This document shows, piece after piece, positions 8,305 through 15,478 of a stretch of DNA of 64,000 bases. The DNA comes from Acidobacteriota bacterium (lineage in GTDB: Bacteria; Acidobacteriota; Thermoanaerobaculia; Multivoradales; J023). The translations under genes were made by a program, and so were the position numbers. The stretch is taken from the NCBI GenBank assembly GCA_029263395.1, contig JAJCXO010000257.1:1-64000 (forward strand). The letters run 5' to 3'. A model generated the notes under the pieces. The model was not told the DNA's origin. It did no database searches and worked only from the letters and a program-made list of their open reading frames with translations. Position 1 is the first letter of the stretch. Every line of letters begins with the position of its first letter.

Positions 8305-9375
8305 CTACTCGACAGCTCGAATGCGGGTCACCAAGTCACCGTAGCGCTCACCATATTTTGTATACAGCGGTTGCACCGCCTGTTGAAACGCCGAGATGTC
8401 CTCCACCTCATTGATCTCTACTCCCGCCTCGCGCACTGCAACCAACGCCTCGTCGACATAGTCACGCCAGAAGCCACGTTGGGCAATGGACGACTGTTTT
8501 GCCGCGCTGCGGAGTGCCGTCTGCTCCTCGGGCAGCAGCCGCTTCCACACGTCCAGGTTGATCAGCAGCAGATCGGGAATGGTCGAATGGCGATCATAAG
8601 AGTAGTAACCGGCCACTTCGAAGTGACGTTCGGAGCGGTAGCTCGGCACGTTGTTTTCAGCGCCGTCGATGCTGCCGGTGTGGAGATTGGTGTAAACCTC
8701 TTTGAAGCCGAGGGACACCGGCGAGGCGCCGAGGGCTTCCACCATCTCGCGCATGACCTCTGACTTCTGCACCCGAATCTTGAGCCCTTCGAGATCCGCC
8801 AACCGACGCACGGGACGCTCACGATTGTAGAACGAACGGGAGCCAGCGTCGTACCACGCCAACCCCATCAGTCCACTCGCTGCCAACGAACCCAACAGCT
8901 CGTCACCGATCTCGCCGTCCAACACCTTCCACAGATGTTCTGGATCGCGGAACAGATAAGGCAAAGTCAAGACGCCGATCGTCGACGAAAACTCCGCCAA
9001 CGGCGCCACCGACGTACACGCCATCTGAATACCGCCAAAGCCGAGCTTCTCGAGCGCTTCCTTCTCGTTGCCCAACACCCCGCCGAGTTGCAGATCCGGC
9101 TGCAACCGCGTACCGAGCAACACATCCTCCTGCACCAACTTCTCAAAGTGCCGCAGGCCACGGGCGGTGGGATAACCCTCGACATGGACATTGGAGAGGA
9201 TCAGCCGCTGGGTTGCGGGTTCAGCGGTTTCGTCACTGCTGCCACAGCCAGCCAACATAAACGGTATGAGGCTGATCAGAATCGAATGACGCAACCGACC
9301 GAATTGCTGTGTCGCCGCCATCCTGGTCATCGTGATGTTGGTCATCGTGATCTTGGTTATTAGGATCTTGGTCAT
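8305..9375 (-). CDS. dctP: TRAP transporter substrate-binding lipoprotein, DctP family
   Basis: The mature protein matches DctP: a periplasmic solute receptor that hands organic acids to the DctQM permease. A lipoprotein signal (ILISLIPFMLAGC) precedes LILSNVHVEGYPTARGLRHFEKLVQE, and family segments LRIQ-like LEGLKIRVQKSEVMREMVEALGASP and GSIDGAENN are clear. The last contains the region that normally binds the carboxylate. The start is ambiguous because the first 60 bases are four 15-bp repeats (ATGACCAAGATC-type) that create ATGs at 9375, 9345, 9330 and 9321. 9375 is the longest that does not overlap dctM. The gene is third in dctQ-dctM-dctP order, 20 bp after dctM. Confidence 0.85.
   Translation of the reverse strand: MTKILITKITMTNITMTRMAATQQFGRLRHSILISLIPFMLAGCGSSDETAEPATQRLILSNVHVEGYPTARGLRHFEKLVQEDVLLGTRLQPDLQLGGVLGNEKEALEKLGFGGIQMACTSVAPLAEFSSTIGVLTLPYLFRDPEHLWKVLDGEIGDELLGSLAASGLMGLAWYDAGSRSFYNRERPVRRLADLEGLKIRVQKSEVMREMVEALGASPVSLGFKEVYTNLHTGSIDGAENNVPSYRSERHFEVAGYYSYDRHSTIPDLLLINLDVWKRLLPEEQTALRSAAKQSSIAQRGFWRDYVDEALVAVREAGVEINEVEDISAFQQAVQPLYTKYGERYGDLVTRIRAVE
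9316..9375 (-). repeat. Four 15-bp repeats at the dctP start giving a ladder of start codons
   Basis: Read on the minus strand, the units begin at 9375, 9360, 9345 and 9330. They translate as MTKIL, ITKIT, MTNIT and MTRMA ahead of the signal peptide. Three of the four begin with ATG. Confidence 0.85.
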
Positions 9376-9395
9376 AGGCCAAGATCCTAGCGCAG

Positions 9396-10694
9396 CTAGC
9401 GACTCGCGACCCAGCCTGGCAACCACAGCGAGACACTGGGCACAAAGGTGACCAGCAACAAAATCGCCACCATCGCCAAGTAAAACGGCCACAAGGCGCG
9501 GGTGGCCTCCTCGATCGAGATACCGCCGATTGCACAGCCGACGAACAGCGTGCTGCCGACCGGTGGCGTACACAGACCAATCGCCAGGTTGAGCAATAGG
9601 ATGATGCCGAAGTGCACCGGGTCGACCCCGAGCTGGATCATCACTGGCAGCAAAATCGGGGTGGTGATAACGATCAACGGCGCCATATCCATGAACGCAC
9701 CGAGGGCCAACAGCATGAGGTTGATCAACAACATCAACAGCACCTTGCTGGCCGACAGCGACAGCAACCAAGCGGTCAACTGCGCTGGCACATGGAGATA
9801 GGTCATGACCTCGCCAAACGCCGCCGCGGCACCGATCAGGATCAGCACCATGCCCGAGGTCTTGGCGGCTCGTAACAACAACGGACCATACCCTCGCCAA
9901 CTCAACGACCGATACCCAAAGGTCGACACCAGCGCCGCCCACACCACCGCCACCACCGCCGCCTGATGCGCCGGCACCCAGCCCAATGAGATCGGCACGA
10001 TGATGATCAACGGCGTCACCAGCGCCGGCAAGGCACCCACCAGAATCGACGCCGCTCGCCGCAACGGCACCGGTGCCTCAGATGGATAACCGCGCCGACG
10101 TGCGGTCAGATAAGCCAGGCTCATCAAGGCCAACCCGATCAACAGGCCCGGCATATAACCGGCGAGAAACAACGCCTGGATCGAGACCGTGCCGCCGGCC
10201 GCCAACGAATAGATAATGGCGTTGTGGGACGGCGGAATGATGATGCCTTGGGTCGACGAGGTGACAGTGACCGCTACCGAAAAATCGCGGTGGTAGCCCT
10301 TACGCACCATCGTCGGGATCAGCAGCGAGCCGATCGACGATGTATCGGCAACACTCGAGCCTGAGATCCCGCCAAAAAACATCGACGCGACGATATTCAC
10401 CATCGCCAAGCCGCCACGGATCATGCCGACGAACACCCCGGCGGCATCGATCAAGCGATTCGCCATGCCCCCACCCGACATGATCTCGCCGCACAGAATA
10501 AAAAAGGGGATCGCCGCCAACGTCGTGTCGGACATCTGCACCGCAATCTTCTGCACCACCACCAAGGCCGGCAGGCCAGCCGCGAAGCAGTACGCAAAGG
10601 ACGACAGCCCGAGGCAAAACGCCACCGGCACCCGCAACAGCAACAGCACCGTGAAGACGCCAAACACCAGGCCGAGCAAGGTGCCGTCAGTCAT
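9396..10694 (-). CDS. dctM: TRAP transporter large permease, DctM
   Basis: The 432-residue, highly hydrophobic protein has the DctM pattern of about 12 membrane segments. It opens LLGLVFGVFTVLLLLRVPVAFCLGLSSF and includes the diagnostic SGSSVADTSSIGSLLIPTMVRKGYHRDF and TPPVGSTLFVGCAIG loops. It forms the ion-coupled core of a tripartite transporter for organic acids, working with the DctQ subunit and the DctP receptor. The start at 10694 overlaps the end of dctQ by 8 bp, so the two are probably translationally coupled. The longer upstream frame lies inside dctQ and was rejected. Confidence 0.92.
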   Translation of the reverse strand: MTDGTLLGLVFGVFTVLLLLRVPVAFCLGLSSFAYCFAAGLPALVVVQKIAVQMSDTTLAAIPFFILCGEIMSGGGMANRLIDAAGVFVGMIRGGLAMVNIVASMFFGGISGSSVADTSSIGSLLIPTMVRKGYHRDFSVAVTVTSSTQGIIIPPSHNAIIYSLAAGGTVSIQALFLAGYMPGLLIGLALMSLAYLTARRRGYPSEAPVPLRRAASILVGALPALVTPLIIIVPISLGWVPAHQAAVVAVVWAALVSTFGYRSLSWRGYGPLLLRAAKTSGMVLILIGAAAAFGEVMTYLHVPAQLTAWLLSLSASKVLLMLLINLMLLALGAFMDMAPLIVITTPILLPVMIQLGVDPVHFGIILLLNLAIGLCTPPVGSTLFVGCAIGGISIEEATRALWPFYLAMVAILLLVTFVPSVSLWLPGWVASR

Positions 10695-11196
10695 CGTCAG
10701 ACCCCGCGTCGCCCTCACTCTGGGGCTCGCCCAACGCGGCGGCCGGGGCTCCGTGCATCGCTTCGTGGAGTGCAAAAAAGACCATCAGCCCACCCGCGAT
10801 CACCGCCGGGAAATACTGGACCGACGCGCTCATCCCGGTGGCCGGTAGGGTGTTGGTCACCCGCGCCGCCAGCTTGGCTCCGTAAACCGCCAGCAAGCCA
10901 CCAAACACCGCCACCAGCAGCGCCGCCAGCCGTGCGACCACCGACTGCCACGCGGCCGGCAACCGACGGGTGACAATCTCGACCCCGAGGTGGACGCGAC
11001 CATGGATACCATGAGCGGCGCCGAGGAGGCCAAACCACACCAACAACAGGCCCGAGATCTCAGAGGTTTCAGGCCACGAAACTTCGAACAAAGCCCAGGC
11101 CGCGGTCTCGACCGCCGCCAAAGCCACCAGGGATGCCAGCAACACCGCCAGCAGGACGCCAACGGCTCGCGAGAGATAAGATGCCACGGCTCGCAT
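10687..11196 (-). CDS. dctQ: TRAP transporter small permease, DctQ
   Basis: The 169-residue membrane protein has four hydrophobic segments and the DctQ-type stretch LLVWFGLLGAAHGIHGRVHLGVEIV after the second. The ATG at 11196 gives a signal-like first helix (RAVASYLSRAVGVLLAVLLASLVALAAVETAAW). A longer frame upstream has no family similarity. It begins a dctQ-dctM-dctP(-SDR) operon and is divergent from the CstB-like gene 135 bp away. Confidence 0.88.
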   Translation of the reverse strand: MRAVASYLSRAVGVLLAVLLASLVALAAVETAAWALFEVSWPETSEISGLLLVWFGLLGAAHGIHGRVHLGVEIVTRRLPAAWQSVVARLAALLVAVFGGLLAVYGAKLAARVTNTLPATGMSASVQYFPAVIAGGLMVFFALHEAMHGAPAAALGEPQSEGDAGSDDD

Positions 11197-11331
11197 GAAG
11201 ATCGATAGTCTATAGGTCACGCTGCACCCGTTGAATTCGGTCCTCGTGGGTCGGGAAACCACCTGGGCCGAGCACCTACCCGCATCGTCCTTGGGCGTCG
11301 ACCCCAGACACCCAGCAGAGGAGCTTGCCGC

Positions 11332-12747
11332 ATGTTGTTTCGCCAACTCACCGACCCGCACCTGGCCCAGAACGCCTATCTGGTCGGCTGCCAGAGAACC
11401 GGCGATGCGCTGATCATCGATCCGGAACGCGACATCGATCGTTACCTCGACATCGCCGCCACCGAAGATCTGAAGATCGTCGCCGCCACCGAAACCCACA
11501 TCCATGCCGACTTCCTCTCCGGCGTGCGGGAGTTTGCCGAGCGCGATGGCGTCAAGGCCTACCTGTCGGACGAAGGTGGCGAGGATTGGCGGTACCAGTG
11601 GGCCATCAACGGTGACTACAATGCGCAGCTCTTGAAGCACAACGACAGCTTCCGGATCGGTAACATCGAGTTCAAGGCACTCCATACCCCGGGTCACACC
11701 CCGGAGCACATGAGTTTCCTGATCATCGACCACGGCAGCGGGATCGACGAGCCGATGGGACTGGCATCAGGCGACTTCGTCTTCGTCGGTGACCTCGGTC
11801 GACCAGACTTGCTGGAGTCGGCCGCAGGTCTTGTCGGAGCCCGCGACCCCTCGGCACGGGCCCTCTATCGCTCGGTGCAGGATTTCCTCGAGCTTCCCGA
11901 CTTTCTCCAGGTGTGGCCAGGTCACGGTGCCGGCAGCGCCTGCGGTAAAGCCCTAGGCGCCATCCCCAGCAGCACGGTGGGTTATGAGAAACGGTTCAAC
12001 GTCGCCATCGGCAATGCCCGGATCAGTGAACAGACCTTTGTCGACGCCATCCTCCACGGCCAACCCGAGCCGCCGATGTACTTCGCCCGCATGAAGCAGC
12101 TCAACCGCAGCGGTCCGGCGATCCTCGGCAAGCTGCCGCAACCCAGCTCGTTGGCCGTTGATGTCGACCGGCTACGGACCGTACTCAGCAACCCCAATGC
12201 CGTCCTAGTCGACACCCGGCCGAACCGCACCGACTTCATGAACGGCCACCTGCCGGGCTCGCTCTACGCGCCGCTCGGTAAAACCTTCCCCACCGTCACC
12301 GGTTCCTACATCGAACCCGAGCAAGAGATCTATCTGATCATCGACGACCACCGCGTGGACGAAGCGGTGCGTGATCTGGTGCGTATCGGTCTCGACGGTG
12401 TCGTAGGGACCTTCTCACCCGACATCCTCGATGCCTATGCCTCCCAAGGCGGCACGTTGCAACAGATCGAGATCCTCGACTTCGAAGCCACCTACCAAGC
12501 TAGCCAGGACGACGCCAACCTGATGCTCGACGTCCGCGGCATCACCGAATACGAAGCGCGCCACCTCCCCGGCGCCCTCAACATCGCCCACACTCGCCTC
12601 GCGGTTCGCGCCGACGAAATCCCCGGCGGCAAACGCCTCCTCGTCCACTGTCGCACCGGCGAACGCGCCTCGTTCGCCTCGGCCTACTTGCGGCGCATCG
12701 GCTACGATGTGGCCTACATTGACGATACGATCGAGAAATGGACTTGA
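11332..12747 (+). CDS. Persulfide dioxygenase-rhodanese fusion, CstB-like
   Basis: The 471-residue protein starts after a GAGGAG site. Residues 1-240 are a metallo-beta-lactamase-fold persulfide dioxygenase with THIHAD (55-60), HTPGHTPEHMSF and the metal-binding WPGHGAG loop. Two rhodanese domains follow. The first (about 280-365) has the fold motif VDTRPNRTDFMNGHLPGS but Asp in place of the catalytic Cys. The second (about 375-471) has LDVRGITEYEARHLPGA and the active loop HCRTGERAS with Cys440. This order matches Staphylococcus CstB, which oxidises low-molecular-weight persulfides to thiosulfate during sulfide detoxification. The role here is therefore likely to be cytoplasmic sulfane-sulfur clearance. 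A 57-residue protein follows 3 bp after its stop. Confidence 0.88.
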   Translation: MLFRQLTDPHLAQNAYLVGCQRTGDALIIDPERDIDRYLDIAATEDLKIVAATETHIHADFLSGVREFAERDGVKAYLSDEGGEDWRYQWAINGDYNAQLLKHNDSFRIGNIEFKALHTPGHTPEHMSFLIIDHGSGIDEPMGLASGDFVFVGDLGRPDLLESAAGLVGARDPSARALYRSVQDFLELPDFLQVWPGHGAGSACGKALGAIPSSTVGYEKRFNVAIGNARISEQTFVDAILHGQPEPPMYFARMKQLNRSGPAILGKLPQPSSLAVDVDRLRTVLSNPNAVLVDTRPNRTDFMNGHLPGSLYAPLGKTFPTVTGSYIEPEQEIYLIIDDHRVDEAVRDLVRIGLDGVVGTFSPDILDAYASQGGTLQQIEILDFEATYQASQDDANLMLDVRGITEYEARHLPGALNIAHTRLAVRADEIPGGKRLLVHCRTGERASFASAYLRRIGYDVAYIDDTIEKWT

Positions 12748-12750
12748 ACC

Positions 12751-12924
12751 ATGAGCCCTGATGACGAAGATCGCCTCACCCAGCTCATCGCCAGTGACGA
12801 CAGTCCGGTTGGCATCGACGCCAAAAAAACCCACGTCTTGATCCTCCACAAGCTGGAGAAGATCGAAGCTCGCCTCGCTCGGCTGGAGGCGGCGGCTCGC
12901 TTGGAGCTGCGTTCCGAGTCGTAG
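12751..12924 (+). CDS. Small 57-residue protein, function unknown
   Basis: The ATG lies three bases after the CstB-like stop, so the pair is probably one transcript. The product begins MSPDDEDRLTQLIA, is hydrophilic, and its second half (VLILHKLEKIEARLARLEAAARLELR) is a leucine/alanine/arginine heptad pattern suggesting a short coiled coil. I recognise no family. Position and codon use support a real gene even though it is short. A partner or assembly role for the upstream enzyme is a guess from spacing only. Confidence 0.55.
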   Translation: MSPDDEDRLTQLIASDDSPVGIDAKKTHVLILHKLEKIEARLARLEAAARLELRSES

Positions 12925-12947
12925 CCCTGCCGGAAGGACGGGTCCTA

Positions 12948-13200
12948 TCTAACGGGTTTTTCGCGATGAAATCCGTTACCTGCGACTGTATCTAACGGGT
13001 TTCGCACGATGAAACCCGTTACTTACCAACGCATCTAACGGGTTTTGTAAGAGGAAATCCGTTAGATACAGCTGCGTCTAACGGGTTTTGCACGAGGAAA
13101 TCCATTAGATAGAACTGCGTCTAGCGGGTTTTGCACGAGGAAATCCGTTAGATAGAACTCCATCTAACGGATTTACTGGCCAGAAATCCGTTAGATACAG
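12948..13200. repeat. Tandem array of six 43-bp hairpin units
   Basis: TCTAACGGG-type units begin at 12948, 12991, 13034, 13077, 13120 and 13163, exactly 43 bp apart. Each contains an imperfect inverted repeat, TCTAACGGGTTT ... AAATCCGTTAGA, with a loop of about 9 bases. Unit 2 pairs GGGTTT with AAACCC, unit 6 pairs GGATTT with AAATCC, and others use G-T wobbles, so most changes keep the stem. Unit 4 has one C-A mismatch. The remaining gap to 13312 contains nothing else I can support. Confidence 0.92.
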
Positions 13201-13312
13201 CTCGTCTTCCGCTCTGAGCCTGATGATCTCGAGGCTTCCAAGGGAGCCTTTCTAGTGGACCTGCTCGAGATGACTTGCCCCGTCGTCGGATAGAGCTCGA
13301 CTGTGTCTACAC

Positions 13313-13362
13313 TTGACTAGCTGTGCATATTATATATACTCAGCATATGGATATACACAGCT
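13313..13362 (+). promoter_or_regulatory. Sigma70-type promoter within an inverted-repeat operator, leaderless start
   Basis: TTGACT (13313-13318), a 16-bp spacer and TATACT (13335-13340) form a near-consensus promoter. Transcription should begin about 13347, the A of the ATG. AGCTGTGCATAT (13319-13330) and ATATACACAGCT (13351-13362) are inverted repeats matching at 11 of 12 positions. One arm lies between -35 and -10 and the other just after the start codon. YtrA-type repressors are known to autoregulate, and this palindrome is a good candidate for their operator. Confidence 0.7.
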
Positions 13363-13757
13363 CAGACTTGGACCGTGAGCTGTCGGTCTCCCGTGCGGAC
13401 GGCCGACCGATGTATCTCCAGATCATGGAGCAGATCCGGCGGCGGATCGCGTCGGGGGATTGGCCTCCCGGCACCGAGATGCCGTCGATTCGCCAACTTG
13501 CGGTGACGCTCAGCGTCAGCGTCATCACCGTCAAACGGGCTTACCGGGACCTGGAACAGGAAGGAGTCATCGTGACACGCCATGGCAAAGGCTCGATGGT
13601 GGCTCTGGATGCGGAGGCGGGCGCCCAGCTCTTCGAGCAGGATCTGCAACGCGTCCTCGACCAAGCCGTAGAGCTGGGCAGAGTGCTCGGTTATTCACCC
13701 CAGGAGCTCGCCACTCGCCTGCTGGCGGCAGCGGACGAACCGGAGGATGGCGCATGA
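13347..13757 (+). CDS. GntR-family transcriptional regulator, YtrA subfamily
   Basis: The 136-residue protein has a GntR winged helix (about residues 16-85): PMYLQIMEQIRRRIASGDWPPGTEMPSIRQLA, then VSVITVKRAYRDLEQEGVIVTRHGKGSMV. A short C-terminal helical tail typical of the YtrA subfamily replaces a large effector domain. I chose the ATG at 13347, not the GTG at 13323, because the GTG lies between the predicted -35 and -10. No Shine-Dalgarno precedes the ATG, which fits a leaderless mRNA. Its TGA overlaps the ABC ATPase ATG (ATGA). YtrA regulators usually repress their own operon plus the adjacent ABC exporter and respond to cell-envelope stress; this is family knowledge. Confidence 0.85.
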   Translation: MDIHSSDLDRELSVSRADGRPMYLQIMEQIRRRIASGDWPPGTEMPSIRQLAVTLSVSVITVKRAYRDLEQEGVIVTRHGKGSMVALDAEAGAQLFEQDLQRVLDQAVELGRVLGYSPQELATRLLAAADEPEDGA

Positions 13758-14650
13758 CCGACCTTGCCGTACAACTCCAGGGGGTTGGCAAAACCTATCC
13801 GTTCTTCACCCTGGACGGCATTGATCTCGATGTCCCGACCGGCACGATTGCAGGGCTGATCGGGGCCAACGGCGCCGGGAAGTCGACGACGATCCGCATG
13901 TTGGTTGGACTCGTGCAGCAGGACCGTGGATCGGTGCGGGTGTTGGGCCACGACCTCCCGGAACACCAAGTGGCTGCCAAACAAGACGTCGGGTTTGTTT
14001 CCGAAGACATCAAACTCTACAAGTCGGCAACCCTGGCTTGGCATATCCACTTCATCCGTTCCATTTTTGGCCATTGGGACGACGCCTACGCCCAATCTCT
14101 GTTGGGCCGCTTCGACCTGAACCTGAACCAGAAGATCCGGGGCCTCTCTCATGGCCAGCGGGTCAAAGCTGCGTTGCTGCTGGCCCTCGCTCGACGCCCC
14201 CGGCTGCTGGTGCTCGACGAGCCCACCGCAGGACTCGATCCGATCGCTCGCCTCGAAGTGCTGGGGGCCCTCACCGAAGTCCTCACCGACGAAAACCGCA
14301 CCGTCTTGCTGTCGTCGCAGAACACCCTCGACATCGAGCAGATCTCCGACCAAATCACGTTCATCGATCGCGGACGCGTCCTCCACTCCGCCGATAAAGA
14401 AACCCTGCTCGACGGCTGGCGCTCGATCCGCCTGCGGGTACCGCCAGCAACCCTGCTCCCAGACCTCCCCGGCATCACCCGCGATGGCGGCACCGATCGC
14501 GTCCCGATCCTCAAGGCCCACCCCTTTGAGCCCGCGATGATCGAAGCTTTACAAGCGACCGGCGCCACCATCGAAACGGTCGAGCGGATGACCCTCGAAG
14601 AAATTTTTGTGGCGTCTGTCATGCGCCAACGAGCGAGGGCTGACCGATGA
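13754..14650 (+). CDS. ABC transporter ATP-binding protein (YtrB/CcmA-like exporter)
   Basis: The 298-residue protein starts with an ATG that overlaps the regulator stop; the longer frame upstream lies inside the regulator. It has Walker A GANGAGKST, Q-loop QDVGFVSEDIKLYKS, signature LSHGQRVKAALLLALA and Walker B RLLVLDEPTAGLD. The H-loop position reads LLSSQNTLDIEQ, so the usual switch His is Gln. This is seen in some exporter ATPases but may slow hydrolysis. A C-terminal domain of about 80 residues follows. It partners the downstream ABC-2 permease (ATGA overlap) and is presumably regulated by the YtrA-type protein. The substrate is unknown. Confidence 0.88.
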   Translation: MTDLAVQLQGVGKTYPFFTLDGIDLDVPTGTIAGLIGANGAGKSTTIRMLVGLVQQDRGSVRVLGHDLPEHQVAAKQDVGFVSEDIKLYKSATLAWHIHFIRSIFGHWDDAYAQSLLGRFDLNLNQKIRGLSHGQRVKAALLLALARRPRLLVLDEPTAGLDPIARLEVLGALTEVLTDENRTVLLSSQNTLDIEQISDQITFIDRGRVLHSADKETLLDGWRSIRLRVPPATLLPDLPGITRDGGTDRVPILKAHPFEPAMIEALQATGATIETVERMTLEEIFVASVMRQRARADR

Positions 14651-15327
14651 GCAGCTCCCGACGCATTGTCCAGCAACTGGTCCTCAAAGACCTGGGCTTC
14701 CTGCGCTGGGCCAACATCGGCTCGCTGGTAGCCGGCCTTGCCGCCCTTGGTCTGCTCGCCCATGGCAGCGCTGCTGGTTTTTACGCCGGGCAGGTTCTGC
14801 TGGTGACCGTCTTGATCGTCCTCGGTGCGCTGGCGGCCAGCCTCACCGTCATCGATGAACGCAAGGAAAAGACCCTGCCATTCATCATGAGCCTGCCGGT
14901 GTCTCCCCGACAGTTCGCGGTGGCCAAAATCCTCGCCAACGCGTTGATCTTCGGCTCCACCTGGGTCGTCCTCGTCGTGGGGACTCTGGCCGTGATTCAG
15001 GTCAGTGACCATCTGCCGAACGGTATGACCGCCTACGCGGTGTTGATCTTGACCGAAATCGCCATGAGCACCTGCTTGATCCTGATGGTCGCGATGATCA
15101 CGGAGTCCCTGCCTTGGACGATCGCAACCATGATCGTCGGCAACCTCTTCATCAACGCTTTCTTCTATATCGTGGCCAGTCTGCCGTCCTTTGCCGTGAC
15201 CGCCGAGAGCCACACCATCGTCTGGCCGCGGGACGCCCTCGGGCTGCTGTGGGTCGAGCTGGTCGCCATCGTCCTGCTGCTCGCCACTACGTATCTCGTT
15301 TCGAGTCGCAGAAAAGACGTCTTGTAG
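14647..15327 (+). CDS. ABC-2 type membrane permease
   Basis: The 226-residue protein has six hydrophobic helices and the ABC-2 layout. The N-terminal IVQQLVLKDLGFLR and the cytosolic loop IDERKEKTLPFIMSLPVSPRQFAVAKILANAL are typical of this exporter class. It is coupled to the ATPase by an ATGA overlap. Together they form a half-size exporter, probably a dimer of each subunit, in the inner membrane. The operon appears to end here; 151 bp separate it from the acyltransferase. Confidence 0.85.
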   Translation: MSSSRRIVQQLVLKDLGFLRWANIGSLVAGLAALGLLAHGSAAGFYAGQVLLVTVLIVLGALAASLTVIDERKEKTLPFIMSLPVSPRQFAVAKILANALIFGSTWVVLVVGTLAVIQVSDHLPNGMTAYAVLILTEIAMSTCLILMVAMITESLPWTIATMIVGNLFINAFFYIVASLPSFAVTAESHTIVWPRDALGLLWVELVAIVLLLATTYLVSSRRKDVL

Positions 15328-15407
15328 ACGTTCCCAACCCACTACCCATGCCCATCCTGCGATCCAACTGACGACCTCCACCTAGGGAGAGTCCACCCGG
15401 GTCGCTG

Positions 15408-15459
15408 CCTCGAAGCAAGTCTTCGACGACATTCAGTCTTCGAAGCCATCCCTTCGAGG
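15408..15459 (+). promoter_or_regulatory. Structured leader upstream of acyltransferase
   Basis: CCTCGAAG (15408-15415) pairs perfectly with CTTCGAGG (15452-15459). Between them TCGAAG and CTTCGA motifs recur, allowing alternative hairpins (for example TCGAAG with CTTCGA around 15410-15425). The structure ends 19 bp before the ATG at 15479, close enough to overlap the ribosome site. It could be a regulatory fold or simply a decayed repeat. Confidence 0.45.
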
Positions 15460-15478
15460 ACCTACCAAGGAGTCCATC

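Noticed and set aside
9376-9942. N-terminal extension of dctP
   Set aside because: It is antisense-frame translation within dctM, and the lipoprotein signal begins after 9375.
12948-13200. Possible CRISPR array
   Set aside because: The repeat takes up nearly the whole unit, the intervening 8-10 bases are similar to one another, and no cas gene is near. It is a tandem hairpin array.
13323-13346. GTG start for the GntR regulator
   Set aside because: It lies between the predicted -35 and -10, so it would not be transcribed from that promoter.
14149-15381. Minus-strand frame of 410 codons opposite the ABC genes
   Set aside because: It is antisense to two convincing genes, is very rich in Asp/Gly/Gln/His as shadow frames in GC-rich DNA are, and has no family pattern.
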